Below are positions 42,679 through 52,229 of a stretch of DNA of 64,000 nt, in pieces. Made by a program: the position numbers and the translations under genes. The first letter of the stretch is position 1, and each line of letters starts with the position of its first letter. The notes under the pieces were generated by a model. That model worked only from the letters and a program-made list of their open reading frames with translations. It was not told the DNA's origin and searched no databases. Origin of the DNA: Peptococcus simiae (GTDB lineage: Bacteria > Bacillota > Peptococcia > Peptococcales > Peptococcaceae); assembly GCF_046097595.1 (NCBI RefSeq), contig NZ_JBJUVG010000009.1:14081-78080 (forward strand). Direction: 5' to 3'.

Positions 42679-43907
42679 TCCGCAAGTTACGCTGGCGGTT
42701 TATCTTTTCCACCATGCTCAGCCTCCTGCTGGTTATGGTGGTCCTCTTAACCGCTATCAACGGCCTGGCCTACTGGCAAAATATCAATAAAATAGACGGG
42801 CTCATTGACCTCATCGCCAGCCATGAAGGCCAGCTCCCAGCGGATCTTGACGCCGCCACCGACAAGGTCCGGGAGGACCTCAAACTCAGCGAGGAAACCC
42901 CCTATGAGACCCGCTACTTCACCGTCTACCTGGATGAAGGGGACCGGGTCCTGGGCGTGAACCTGAGCCATATTGCCGGCACCAGTGGGGACCGGGCCAA
43001 GGTCCTGGCCTATACCGCCCTGACCAGTGACCGGCCCCGGGGGTCCCTGGACCATTACCGCTACCGGGTTATGCCCAAGGATGAGGGCAAGCTCCTCATC
43101 TTTTTAGATATGCAAAACGAGCATAACCTTCGGCAGGAATTTATCCGCAACAGCCTCCTGGTGGCCATCATTGCCTTTTTTGCCACCTTTATCCTGGTCA
43201 TCCTCTTTTCTAAACGGGCCGTCCAACCCCTGATTGATAACCACCTGCTCCAACGCCGCTTTATCAGCGATGCCGGCCACGAACTCAAGACCCCCCTATC
43301 CGTCATTTCCGCCAATGTGGACATCATTGAGCTGACCGAGGGCAAGAGCGAATGGACGGAGAGCATCCACCGGCAGGTGGACCGGATGAACGGCCTAGTC
43401 TCCGAGCTCTTAAAACTGGCCACCATGGAAGAGCGGGCCGCCCTCCGGCGGGACTTTATCGACCAGGACCTCTCTGCCATTACCGAAGAGATTGCCGCCT
43501 CCTTCCAGCCGGTGGCCACCCACGACCAGAAAAAACTGGCCCTGGACATCCAGCCCGGCATCCAGGTCTTAGGCGATGGCCAAAGCCTGGCCAACCTGGT
43601 CTCTGTCCTGGTGGACAATGCCCTCAAGTACTCGCCCCAGGAAACCACCGTCACCATCGAACTGAAAAATGCCGGCCGCCAGGGCAAAAGGCTCGCGGTC
43701 AGCAACACCTGCCAGGCCTGCCCGGATGTCAATGAACTGAACCGCTTATTCGAACGCTTTTACCGGGCGGACCCCTCCCGGTCCAGGCAGAGCGGGGGCT
43801 TTGGGATTGGGCTCTCCATGGCCAAGGCCATTGTCCAGGCCCACCGGGGGCAGGTGACAACCCAGTTAAAAGACCAGGTCATCACCTTTACCGTCACCCT
43901 CCCCTAG
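42675..43907 (+). CDS. Sensor histidine kinase
   Basis: 410 residues: membrane helix (about 13-33), extracellular sensor of roughly 120 residues, second helix (about 157-177), HisKA with H202 in D-A-G-H-E-L-K-T-P-L, and HATPase with N-box V-D-N-A-L-K-Y-S and G-box G-F-G-I-G-L-S-M-A-K. Partner of the preceding regulator. Signal unknown. Confidence 0.95.
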   Translation: MIRKLRWRFIFSTMLSLLLVMVVLLTAINGLAYWQNINKIDGLIDLIASHEGQLPADLDAATDKVREDLKLSEETPYETRYFTVYLDEGDRVLGVNLSHIAGTSGDRAKVLAYTALTSDRPRGSLDHYRYRVMPKDEGKLLIFLDMQNEHNLRQEFIRNSLLVAIIAFFATFILVILFSKRAVQPLIDNHLLQRRFISDAGHELKTPLSVISANVDIIELTEGKSEWTESIHRQVDRMNGLVSELLKLATMEERAALRRDFIDQDLSAITEEIAASFQPVATHDQKKLALDIQPGIQVLGDGQSLANLVSVLVDNALKYSPQETTVTIELKNAGRQGKRLAVSNTCQACPDVNELNRLFERFYRADPSRSRQSGGFGIGLSMAKAIVQAHRGQVTTQLKDQVITFTVTLP

Positions 43908-43912
43908 CAGAC

Positions 43913-43957
43913 AAAAAGCCCTAACCAGGCGGCCGGGCCGCTTGGTTAGGGCTTTTT
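43913..43957. terminator. Terminator after the kinase gene
   Basis: AAAAAGCCCTAACCA / TGGTTAGGGCTTTTT with a GC-rich inner loop; usable from both sides. Confidence 0.88.
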
Positions 43958-43968
43958 TATTTACACCT

Positions 43969-44712
43969 TTACTCACCGGGCTGGCGTCGGTCGCGGCGCG
44001 CCTGGTCGGGCTGGTGCCGGTCGGATGACCGAAAGCGATCCACCTGGGGCAGGGTATCCGAAAAGGACCGGGGCCGGTCGATGCCGGCATAGCGGTCTCC
44101 CTTGGCCTGCCGGACCTGGTCCGCCAGGCTGGGGCCGGCTGCCTTGGCCTGTCGGCCGGAAGGCTGGCCTTGGGCCGGCTGGGTCCGGTTGCGTTCACTG
44201 ACAGGCCGCCGGCCTGTTTGGGCATGGACCTGGTCCCGGGGACGGGACCGGTTGGCCGCCGCCAGGGCCTGGTCAGTGGCCCGGTTGGCCGAGGCGGACC
44301 GGGCGCCGGCAGACCGGTCTTCCGGTCTGGCCCCGGCCCGGTCTGAACCGGGGTTCATGCTTTCACGGGCCAGGTTCCGGCGGACCCGCCGGCGACTTTC
44401 GGCCCGGCTCCGTTCTTTCCGGGCCCGCTCGGTGCGGATATCCACCAAGAGGAGCCACATGAAGACGGCCGGTAGGGCATAGAGGACAAAGAGGGCCACC
44501 GAGGCCAGGAAGGACAGGATGCTGAAATTCACCGTCGCCGAGGCCTGGAAGTAGGGAATGGCGCAAACCACTGCCACAACGGAAAAGGCCACAGGAAGCA
44601 GGAGGCCCAGGATAGGGCTGCGCTGGCGGGCTAAAATATTTTGGCAGTAGCCCCCCACAAGAATCATCAAAGCGATAATAGCAAAGGTCAAAAATGACTT
44701 TAACCAGAACAA
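43969..44712 (-). CDS. Membrane protein with long Arg-rich disordered tail, unknown
   Basis: 247 residues from a TTG start seven bases after GGGGGGA. Three membrane helices in the first 95 residues, then about 150 residues of low-complexity sequence rich in Arg, Ala, Ser, Gln and Asp (R-R-R-V-R-R, R-A-R-K-E-R). With an odd number of helices the tail is probably cytosolic and could bind nucleic acid or acidic partners. No family recognised. Confidence 0.65.
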   Translation of the reverse strand: MFWLKSFLTFAIIALMILVGGYCQNILARQRSPILGLLLPVAFSVVAVVCAIPYFQASATVNFSILSFLASVALFVLYALPAVFMWLLLVDIRTERARKERSRAESRRRVRRNLARESMNPGSDRAGARPEDRSAGARSASANRATDQALAAANRSRPRDQVHAQTGRRPVSERNRTQPAQGQPSGRQAKAAGPSLADQVRQAKGDRYAGIDRPRSFSDTLPQVDRFRSSDRHQPDQARRDRRQPGE

Positions 44713-44871
44713 AAAAATCCCCCCTTAATTGCACACTTTTTCTGTAGTATATCATACTTCCGAGAGGCATGAAAGTTCTGTAAAATTCCCTCTTTCCCCT
44801 TGCAGCCGCTGGCCCTTGCAGGTAAACTAAGGATAGAAATCATCATATACTATGAAGAAGGAGCCTTGCTT

Positions 44872-46374
44872 ATGACCCATATGCTAAAGAATAAGTTTCA
44901 CCCCTGTATCGCTATCCTTTTGTCCCTGGTCCTCCTGGCCCTGCCCCTATCGGCCTGGGCTGCAGAGGTGCCGGACAGCGCCAGCCAGCCAGAAGCCACC
45001 AGTTCTATCCCGGCCGAGCCGGCCGGCAAGGCCATCAACAAGACCCTCTTTTTAGCTGAAAATACCCTGACGGTCAGCGATGCGGTCAAGGGCAACGCCT
45101 TCCTGGCCGGGGAAACGGTTACCTTTTCCGGTGATGTCAGCGGCAGTGTCTTTGCCGCCGGTAACCGGGTCATCATTGACGGGGTCGTCAAGGGCAATGT
45201 CTTTGCTGCCGGTCGCAGCATCCACCTGGGGCCGAATGCAGATATCCGTGGGGATATCTTCCTCTCCGGGCAGAGCATTTCCGGATCGGAAACGGCCAAG
45301 GCCGCCCAGGACGTCCGCCTGGCCGCCTCAGATATCAGCTGGGCCAGCCCGGTCGGTCGTGAATTTTATGCCGGCGGCCAGACCATCAACTTAAATACAA
45401 CCGTCAAGGGCAATGCTGAAGCCCAAGGGGACCAGGTCAAGCTGGACGCCGGGGCTGGCATTGATGGGAACTTCACCTATGCCGGGACCTTAACCAAGGA
45501 CCCCGGCGCCAAGATTAAAGGAGATACCATCCAGCTCCAGACCCAGCAGAAGGAAGATAATAAGGGCCTCGCCCTCTTCTTTGCCGGTCTGGAACTCTGC
45601 CTGGCAGCCTTTGGCTTCTGGCTCCTGATCCGCCTGGGCGCCCGGTCTGCCTGGCCCCGGGTCATGGCCCCCTTCTTCCGGCGGCCTGGGAAGAGCCTGG
45701 TCCTGGGCTTCGTCCTCTTAATTGCCATCCCCCTCTTGACCCTCTTCTTCTTGCTGACCATCAAGGGGATCCCCCTGGCCTTTGCTCTGGGGTCCATGTA
45801 TAGCGTGGCTTACGCCCTCCCGCCCCTGGTCCTAGGCCTGGTCATTGCCGGCCTCTTAAGCCAGCGCAAGGGCTGCCAATATACGTCCCGGCCCCTGGTC
45901 ATGGCCCTGCTAATTATTGTCCTGGCCGTTGCCCAGACCCTAGTTGCCAGCCTGCCCGGTATTGGCGGCCTCATTATTGGCTTTGTCGGCCTGGCCAGTC
46001 TCTGGCTCTTCTGGGCCGTCATCGCCGGGTGCTTTATTGCCACCAATGATGCTGATGACGCCGCTGAAGACCAGGCTGACCTGGAGGCCCTCCAGGCGGA
46101 AGAAACGGCAGAAGCCACTGCCAAGGAAGAGGCCACCCGGGTCACCCCGGTGGCGGTCCCGGTCCAAGACCCGGCCCTGGCCGCTGACGAAACCCGCCAG
46201 GGACCTGCCCTCTCTGCAGAAGGGCAGGACGCCCACGACAAGGATGCCACCCTGGTCCATCCTCGCATCACCGATGATATGGTGGTCCGCCGGTCGGCCA
46301 ATCCGGCCCAGGCCATGGACCCGAAAAACCCCCTGGCCGGCGACAATTCGCCCCATGGCCAGAAAGACGAATAA
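44872..46374 (+). CDS. Secreted/membrane polymer-forming (bactofilin-like) protein
   Basis: 500 residues from ATG at 44872 with AAGGAG upstream. Signal peptide (about 1-30), then a right-handed beta-helix-like repeat region (about 65-220) with recurring V-x-G-N-x-F-x-A-G units as in polymer-forming/bactofilin domains. Four or five membrane helices (about 240-395) follow, then a charged, Ala/Glu-rich cytosolic tail. The combination with export signal and multiple helices differs from classical cytosolic bactofilins. It faces the Arg-rich membrane protein across about 160 bases. Confidence 0.8.
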   Translation: MTHMLKNKFHPCIAILLSLVLLALPLSAWAAEVPDSASQPEATSSIPAEPAGKAINKTLFLAENTLTVSDAVKGNAFLAGETVTFSGDVSGSVFAAGNRVIIDGVVKGNVFAAGRSIHLGPNADIRGDIFLSGQSISGSETAKAAQDVRLAASDISWASPVGREFYAGGQTINLNTTVKGNAEAQGDQVKLDAGAGIDGNFTYAGTLTKDPGAKIKGDTIQLQTQQKEDNKGLALFFAGLELCLAAFGFWLLIRLGARSAWPRVMAPFFRRPGKSLVLGFVLLIAIPLLTLFFLLTIKGIPLAFALGSMYSVAYALPPLVLGLVIAGLLSQRKGCQYTSRPLVMALLIIVLAVAQTLVASLPGIGGLIIGFVGLASLWLFWAVIAGCFIATNDADDAAEDQADLEALQAEETAEATAKEEATRVTPVAVPVQDPALAADETRQGPALSAEGQDAHDKDATLVHPRITDDMVVRRSANPAQAMDPKNPLAGDNSPHGQKDE

Positions 46375-46391
46375 AAAATTCAACCGCATAT

Positions 46392-46428
46392 AAAAAGCAG
46401 GTCCGCCCAAAGGGCGGACCTGCTTTTT
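46392..46428. terminator. Bidirectional terminator
   Basis: Perfect 17-bp stem AAAAAGCAGGTCCGCCC with AAA loop between convergent genes. Confidence 0.92.
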
Positions 46429-46448
46429 GATCATCTGGAATAGGGACC

Positions 46449-47879
46449 TTACTTACTGAAGGCAACCCCCTGGGTGGCGCCATTGGCCTGGTAGAGGGGC
46501 TTGACTTTAAAGCCCAGGGCCTCGGCCACAAAGCGGACCGGGACCATGGTCCGGCCGGCTTGGTTGACATAGGGGGCCACGTCCATGTACTTTTGCTCGC
46601 CATTGACGGTGTAGGCCTTTTGGCCAATGGTCATGACCACCTTTTGCCCGGCCAGGCTGGTGGTGACGGTCCGGCCGGCGTGGTTATAGTCGACCTTGGC
46701 GTCAAAGGCCTGGGCCACAGCCCGGTAAGGGACATAGGTCCGGTCGTTGACCACCACCGGTACTGTATCCATGGTCTGAATCTGGTCACCATTAATGACC
46801 AGGTTATTGGACCCGATGGTCAGGCTCACGGCCCGTTCTTTTTCTGCAGCCGGGGCGGCGGTAAAGCTGAAGTCGGCAGTGCCGCTGACCAGCCGGTGGC
46901 CGGCATTATCGGATAAGACCAGCCGCCATTTGACATCTGCCGGGACCTCGCTTTTCAGGACCAGCTTGCCTTCGCCGCCCTGGCTCACCTGCTTGATGTC
47001 CACGGCATAGCCCAGGGCCTTGGCTTCATCCAGGAATTCAACCCGGACCACTGTAGGCTGCCAGTCTAGGTTGAGGGCCTTGCCGTCCTGGGTCAGGACA
47101 AAGGTCACTTCATTGTCCTTTCCGGCCGGCCCCTCGGTTTGCTTGGCCTGGAGGACGGTTCCCTCGGTTTTATTGGACCGGGTGACCGTAAAGCTGGCCG
47201 TCGCAGAAAGGCCCTGGCTGGTGGCTGTTACGATGATACTGGACCCCAGGGGGGCATTGCCGGCGACGACAAAGCTCCCGTCTTCCTTGAGGCTGTCTTC
47301 CACAACGGCGCCGGTGACGGTATAGGTCACATCGGTGACGGCCTGACGGTTACCGGCCCCATCGACCAGGGCCAGGGCCGGGGCTGCAACCGTATCCCCG
47401 GGGGCCACCTTGGCATTGGCATACTTGACTTCCAGGCGGCTATCGGCCAAGCCGCCCGTTACCTTGATTTCCTTGCTGAGCTTGGCCTGGTTGCCCGGGG
47501 CCCCCTGGTAGCGGACCACATACTTGGCCGCCTGGGCTGAAGGGGTCACCGGCAGGGTCAGGGCCTGGTAGACGGCCTGGTCGGCCAGGTCAATGGCCTG
47601 GCTTTCCCGGTCCAACCGCTTGCCCTGGCCGTCAAAGGCCTCGACCAGTAACTGGTCGCCGGCAGCCGGGCTATAATTGCGGTCAAACTGGACCTGGACC
47701 TGGCCGGCCTCCTTGGCCTTGAGGCTATCCGGGGTCACGGTCATCGTTTCCGGGGCCCAGGGCCCGTAGTTAACAGCCGTGGGCCGGGCCTGGACCGGGC
47801 CGGTGGTCAGGGGCAGGGACCCACAGACCAGCCCGGCGCACAAGAGGCCGGCCAACCATTTATTTCGCTTACTGGACAT
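46449..47879 (-). CDS. Secreted protein with copper-amine-oxidase-N (stalk) domain
   Basis: 476 residues. Signal peptide ending near V-Q-A; central beta-sandwich domains with Big/invasin-like composition (about 40-340). The C-terminal stalk-type repeat pair contains V-N-D-R-T-Y-V-P-Y-R-A-V and Y-V-N-Q-A-G-R-T-M-V-P-V-R-F-V-A-E-A-L-G. AAAGGAGG before the ATG. The domain is named after copper amine oxidases but in clostridia it is a cell-surface module without enzyme activity. One of three such genes within 6 kb. Confidence 0.88.
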   Translation of the reverse strand: MSSKRNKWLAGLLCAGLVCGSLPLTTGPVQARPTAVNYGPWAPETMTVTPDSLKAKEAGQVQVQFDRNYSPAAGDQLLVEAFDGQGKRLDRESQAIDLADQAVYQALTLPVTPSAQAAKYVVRYQGAPGNQAKLSKEIKVTGGLADSRLEVKYANAKVAPGDTVAAPALALVDGAGNRQAVTDVTYTVTGAVVEDSLKEDGSFVVAGNAPLGSSIIVTATSQGLSATASFTVTRSNKTEGTVLQAKQTEGPAGKDNEVTFVLTQDGKALNLDWQPTVVRVEFLDEAKALGYAVDIKQVSQGGEGKLVLKSEVPADVKWRLVLSDNAGHRLVSGTADFSFTAAPAAEKERAVSLTIGSNNLVINGDQIQTMDTVPVVVNDRTYVPYRAVAQAFDAKVDYNHAGRTVTTSLAGQKVVMTIGQKAYTVNGEQKYMDVAPYVNQAGRTMVPVRFVAEALGFKVKPLYQANGATQGVAFSK

Positions 47880-47921
47880 TGTATCCTCCTTTATAACGAA
47901 TCGTGCAGAAACGGCCGGCCC

Positions 47922-49118
47922 TTAAAGGCGACCGGCAATGGCATCCAGGAAGGCTTCACTGGAGAGTTTTTCCTTCTTTTCCAGGCTAGACAGGAGGACC
48001 AGGTCCCCGGTCATTTCCCCAGCTTCAATGGTGTCCAGGGTCGCTTTTTCCAACCGGTCTGCAAAGGCCTGCAGGTCCTGGTTGCCATCTAGTTCGCCAC
48101 GCTTGCGCAGGGCACCGGACCAGGCAAAGATGGTGGCCACGCTGTTGGTGGATGTTTCTTCCCCCTTGAGGTGCTTGTAGTAGTGGCGTTGGACGGTGCC
48201 GTGGGCGGCTTCGTATTCATAGTAGCCCTGGGGGGAGACCAGGACAGAGGTCATCATGGCCAGGCTGCCAAAGGCTGAGGCCACCAGGTCGCTCATGACG
48301 TCCCCATCATAGTTCTTGCAGGCCCAGATAAAGCCGCCTTCAGACCGGACCACCCGGGCCACGGCGTCATCGATGAGGGTGTAAAAATATTCAATGCCGG
48401 CGGCTTCAAAGTCGGTCTTAAATTCTTTTTCATAGACATCTGCGAAGATATCCTTAAAGCGGTGGTCGTAGACCTTAGAGATGGTATCCTTGGTGGAAAA
48501 CCAGAGGTCCTGCTTGGTGTCCAGGGCATAGGTCATGCAGGCCCGGGCAAAGCTTTCGATGGAGGCATCCAGGTTGTGCATGCCCTGGCTGATCCCCGGC
48601 CCTTCAAAGCGGAAGACCTCCTTTTCCTCGGTCCGGCCATCATCATACTGGACGACCAGCTTGGCGGTTGCTGGCCCGTCAACGGCCAGCTCAACATTCC
48701 GGTAGAGGTCCCCGTAGGCATGGCGGGCAACGGTAATGGGCGAGGTCCAATTACTGACATAAGGGGCAATCCCCTTAACCAGGATGGGGGCCCTGAAAAC
48801 GGTCCCATCCAGGGCGGCCCGAATGGTGCCGTTGGGGCTCTTCCACATTTCTTTCAGGTCATACTCATCCATCCGGGCAGCATTGGGGGTGATGGTGGCG
48901 CACTTGACGCCAACCCCGTACTTTTTAATGGCCGCAGCTGCCTCGTGGGTCACCTGGTCGTCCGTCTCATTCCGATGGGCCAGGCCCAGGTCATAGTAGT
49001 CGGTTTTCAGGTCCACGTGGGGGGTTATGAGCTTTTCTTTGATCCAGGCCCAAAGGATCCGGGTCATTTCATCCCCGTCCATTTCCACCAGGGGGGTCGT
49101 CATTTGAATTTTTGCCAT
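47922..49118 (-). CDS. icd: NADP-dependent isocitrate dehydrogenase (eukaryotic-type subfamily)
   Basis: 398 residues from ATG at 49118 (AGAGG upstream). Substrate and metal-binding motifs: M-D-G-D-E-M-T-R-I, the S-P-N-G-T-I-R segment, Y-D-G-D-V-M-S-D and E-A-A-H-G-T-V-Q-R-H. This subfamily is homodimeric and NADP-linked. Makes 2-oxoglutarate for glutamate synthesis. No citrate synthase or aconitase gene is nearby. Confidence 0.95.
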   Translation of the reverse strand: MAKIQMTTPLVEMDGDEMTRILWAWIKEKLITPHVDLKTDYYDLGLAHRNETDDQVTHEAAAAIKKYGVGVKCATITPNAARMDEYDLKEMWKSPNGTIRAALDGTVFRAPILVKGIAPYVSNWTSPITVARHAYGDLYRNVELAVDGPATAKLVVQYDDGRTEEKEVFRFEGPGISQGMHNLDASIESFARACMTYALDTKQDLWFSTKDTISKVYDHRFKDIFADVYEKEFKTDFEAAGIEYFYTLIDDAVARVVRSEGGFIWACKNYDGDVMSDLVASAFGSLAMMTSVLVSPQGYYEYEAAHGTVQRHYYKHLKGEETSTNSVATIFAWSGALRKRGELDGNQDLQAFADRLEKATLDTIEAGEMTGDLVLLSSLEKKEKLSSEAFLDAIAGRL

Positions 49119-49157
49119 GAAGGTCCTCTCTTTCCTTGCTTGTATCAATGGTCTCTA

Positions 49158-50438
49158 TTAACCGACCCGGCTTGGTGCCGGGTGACTGTCAGTGGGGTTG
49201 CTTGCCTGGACCCCTTCCTCAGGGGCGGCCGCCGCTGGGTCTCCGGGATCAGCAGCCGGGGTCGGCGTAGCTGGAGTCGTTTCAGACCCCTCTGCCGGGC
49301 TGGCGGTTTGGGCCGGGTCCGGTTTTTCCTGACCCTTAGCCTCGTCTTCCGCAGCCGGGGTGGTGATGAGCACCGTCGGCGGCTCAACCTGCCAGTCCAC
49401 AGTAAAGCCCAGGGGCTTGGCCAGGTCCCGGAGCTTGATATAGCTCAGGTCATCAATGACAGCCCGGTCCAGCCGGTAGGCCTCTCCATCCACCCGGACG
49501 GTGATGGTGTTCATCAGGGCGCTCCGGTAGGGGAGGGAGGCGCTGGGGGCCTCGCCGGCCTTGCCCTTGGCGTAGGGGGTCCGCTTGAGGATGATTTCAT
49601 TATGGGCGGCATCGTAGTCCACCGAAAAGGCGGCCCCGGTCCCGGCTAAAACCTGGGCCAGGTCTCGCAACTTGTAATAATGGTTGTCCTTAATCAGATA
49701 CCCTCTTAGGGGCACCGGCAAGCGGTTGACGTGGACATTGCCCAGCTGGTGGCTGGCCAGGGCGCGGCCGGCGCCGGTATCGGTGCCCAGCCAGGCCTCC
49801 AGGGTCGGGACCCCGGCGGCCTTCATCCGGCCGGCTGCTTCTTTACCGATGTAGCGGAAGTGCCAGGGCTCATACTGGTAGCCGGTAACGGCCTCCTGGC
49901 CCTTGGGAAAACGTAAAATAAAGCCAAAGCGGTGGGCATTATTGGCCAGCCACTGGCCGGCCTCGGTATTTTCAAAGGCCACCTCCAGGGTAATCCCGGG
50001 GTAGCGGCGGTCGCCGATATCCGCTGCCAGGCCACTTTGGTGTTCGCTCATGCCGGGCTTGGCGCTGAAGGTGTCGGCATAATCGCCGACATTGGCCCGG
50101 TAGCCCTTGTAGAGCCAGTCCTGGTAGGCATAGGACCGGTAACCGGAAAGGACAAAGAGCTGCAGGCCCGCCTCAATCCGGCCGGCCTCCTGCATGTCCT
50201 GGAAGGCCGCCTGGGCCTCCGGCAGGAGCTGCTTATTATCCGGGGCCCCGGGAATGGGGTCATAATCCGCCCCGATGGGGTAGTCCCTATTGATGAGTAA
50301 AATGCCGTCGACAACCAGGGCATTGGCCGGGAGCTCGGCCGCTGCCGCCGGCGCGACAGCCGGCCCTTCAAGGGCCAGGCCCGCTGCCAGAACAAGCCCC
50401 AGGCCCAGGCTGAGGGCCTTTAACGCTGCACCTTTCAT
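49158..50438 (-). CDS. D-alanyl-D-alanine carboxypeptidase (VanY type) fused to stalk domain
   Basis: 427 residues from ATG at 50438, eight bases after AAGGAGG. Signal peptide (about 1-34); VanY/LAS metallopeptidase domain with S-G-Y-R-S, the zinc ligands in S-E-H-Q-S-G-L-A-A-D and E-P-W-H-F-R-Y-I-G. Two copper-amine-oxidase-N-like segments (K-L-R-D-L-A) follow, then a Pro/Ala/Thr-rich tail. It trims peptidoglycan stem peptides at the surface. The fusion with the stalk domain links it to the two neighbouring stalk-domain proteins. Confidence 0.9.
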   Translation of the reverse strand: MKGAALKALSLGLGLVLAAGLALEGPAVAPAAAAELPANALVVDGILLINRDYPIGADYDPIPGAPDNKQLLPEAQAAFQDMQEAGRIEAGLQLFVLSGYRSYAYQDWLYKGYRANVGDYADTFSAKPGMSEHQSGLAADIGDRRYPGITLEVAFENTEAGQWLANNAHRFGFILRFPKGQEAVTGYQYEPWHFRYIGKEAAGRMKAAGVPTLEAWLGTDTGAGRALASHQLGNVHVNRLPVPLRGYLIKDNHYYKLRDLAQVLAGTGAAFSVDYDAAHNEIILKRTPYAKGKAGEAPSASLPYRSALMNTITVRVDGEAYRLDRAVIDDLSYIKLRDLAKPLGFTVDWQVEPPTVLITTPAAEDEAKGQEKPDPAQTASPAEGSETTPATPTPAADPGDPAAAAPEEGVQASNPTDSHPAPSRVG

Positions 50439-50562
50439 AAGTGTCCTCCTTACAATCTGCTTATCTATTGATATTATACCGTTTTCCTGGGGGCTGTCCA
50501 ATAGAGACCTGTATATCCGGACCGCCTTCTGGGTAAAAATGGATAGAGAAAGGAGGGCGCTT

Positions 50563-50757
50563 ATGTATATCAGTATTGCCGGCGGCTGTGTCGGCTGTGG
50601 CGCCTGCGAGGCCCTGGCGCCGGACCTCTTCACTTTGGACCGGGCCCAGCTGGTCCAGCTTAAAGAAGCCGAGCCCGCCGCTGAGGACCTGCAGGCCCAG
50701 GCCCGCCAGGCGGCTAAGCTTTGCCCCAAGCAAATCATCTTTATCGAGGAAGACTAG
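50563..50757 (+). CDS. Small monocluster ferredoxin
   Basis: 64 residues from ATG at 50563 after AAAGGAGGG. Four cysteines: C9-x2-C12-x2-C15 and C54-P, the pattern of single [4Fe-4S] ferredoxins of about 60 residues. Acidic. Electron partner unknown; it stands between two surface-protein genes. Confidence 0.9.
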   Translation: MYISIAGGCVGCGACEALAPDLFTLDRAQLVQLKEAEPAAEDLQAQARQAAKLCPKQIIFIEED

Positions 50758-50834
50758 GCCGCCTAGATTGTAACCGCCTTGTTGTGAACGGGCCCAAGCC
50801 ATTTGTTACAATAAGGAGAAAGGAAGGTGATTTA

Positions 50835-52124
50835 ATGCGTTATCGCATCCTGCTTACCCTCATACTCCTGGTCGGCTTTTGTTACCCGCCCCAGGCGGCG
50901 ACCGCAGCCGAGGTCTCCAATGCAGCCTCTTTTATCTATACCGATGCCGCCAGCCGGTCCCTTATTCCCTATGAACCGGCGGAAATAACCATTGGCCTCC
51001 TGGGCTATAGCGGCCACCCTTTGGCAGAGCCGCCCAAGGGCAAAATATATTTTTGGGCCACAGATAGCCAGGGGAGCCAACCCCTGGAAGCCATGGATAT
51101 CGTCCCCCTCTCTATTAAAGAGGGCCTCTACATCCACGGCAATACCGGGGTGCCCGGGGTCTTTATTGCTGACGCCCGGGCCTTCCAGCAGCAGCAAAGC
51201 TTCAAGGTCCGCTTTAGCCGGGCCGGGACCTACCTCTTAAAGGGGGTCTATATCCCTGAAGGCATGGCCTTTGACCCAGACCAGCTGGAAAGCTATGACC
51301 GGCTGAGCTTTGCCGCCACCGGCCCCAAAGCCCGGACCCTCACTGTCGGGACAGCCACCGTTGGCGATGTCGCCTTTATGCGGGTCAGCCCCGCCATCAA
51401 AGGCGTCGAACTGCCCGGCCTGACCGTCCAGCCCCCCCGGGGCCACCAGGAAAAGGAGGTCCACATTCCCATCTCCGCCGACGGCCAAACACCAACGACC
51501 CTCTCCCTGACCCTCTACCGGTCTAACGGAGAAGGCATTGGCGCCGGCGTCCCGGTCTATGTGACCACCAGCGCTCCCGGCGTCCAAGTGAGTCCGACCA
51601 ATAGCTTCACCGACACCCACGGGGTGGCCACCGTCCAAGTGACCGGGCTCACCAAGGGCCAAGGACACATCGGCATCCGATTGAATCCCAATGATGACCC
51701 CGTCCTCATCCCTGTTGCCGCCTACAGCTACCATCCCCAGACCGTCCGCCTGGGCATCGGCAATATGATGATGGATGTCGACGGCCGCAGTGTCTACCTG
51801 GATGCCCCCCCGGTCGTCAAGGATGGACGGACCTACGTCCCCTACCGGGCCATTGGGGAAATCCTCGGTGCCGAAATCAGCTACAACCAAACCATCCAGA
51901 CCATTACCACGAATTTTAACGATAAAATCATCACCATGACCCTGGGCTACGACCACTACGCCGTCAACAACCAGGTCATTCAAATGGACGCCCGCCCCTT
52001 TATCAGCGAAAACAACCGGACCATGGTTCCCATCCGCTTCATGGCAGATGCCACCGGCTACAAGGTCCGGCCCATCTATGATAATCGTGGCCGCACCAGC
52101 GCCATTATCTTTACCAAAAACTGA
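50835..52124 (+). CDS. Secreted Ig-like protein with copper-amine-oxidase-N (stalk) domain
   Basis: 429 residues from ATG at 50835 (AAGGAAGGTGA upstream). Signal peptide (about 1-24), an N-terminal beta domain, an invasin/Big-like Ig repeat (about 220-300) and a C-terminal stalk pair with V-K-D-G-R-T-Y-V-P-Y-R-A-I-G and N-N-R-T-M-V-P-I-R-F-M. Same C-terminal architecture as the gene at 46449-47879, so both may bind the same wall component. Confidence 0.87.
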   Translation: MRYRILLTLILLVGFCYPPQAATAAEVSNAASFIYTDAASRSLIPYEPAEITIGLLGYSGHPLAEPPKGKIYFWATDSQGSQPLEAMDIVPLSIKEGLYIHGNTGVPGVFIADARAFQQQQSFKVRFSRAGTYLLKGVYIPEGMAFDPDQLESYDRLSFAATGPKARTLTVGTATVGDVAFMRVSPAIKGVELPGLTVQPPRGHQEKEVHIPISADGQTPTTLSLTLYRSNGEGIGAGVPVYVTTSAPGVQVSPTNSFTDTHGVATVQVTGLTKGQGHIGIRLNPNDDPVLIPVAAYSYHPQTVRLGIGNMMMDVDGRSVYLDAPPVVKDGRTYVPYRAIGEILGAEISYNQTIQTITTNFNDKIITMTLGYDHYAVNNQVIQMDARPFISENNRTMVPIRFMADATGYKVRPIYDNRGRTSAIIFTKN

Positions 52125-52159
52125 GCCGGCAGGAAAAGCGCCGCCTCTCAGATGACCCT

Positions 52160-52218
52160 ATAAGAATTGCCGGTCCCTGCATACCCGCAGGTGACCGGCA
52201 ATTCTTATCGTTTTTTTT
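52160..52218. terminator. Terminator after stalk-domain gene
   Basis: ATAAGAATTGCCGGTC / GACCGGCAATTCTTAT with an inner CCTGC/GCAGG stem and eight T residues. Confidence 0.9.
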
Positions 52219-52229
52219 AGGCCCAAGGG

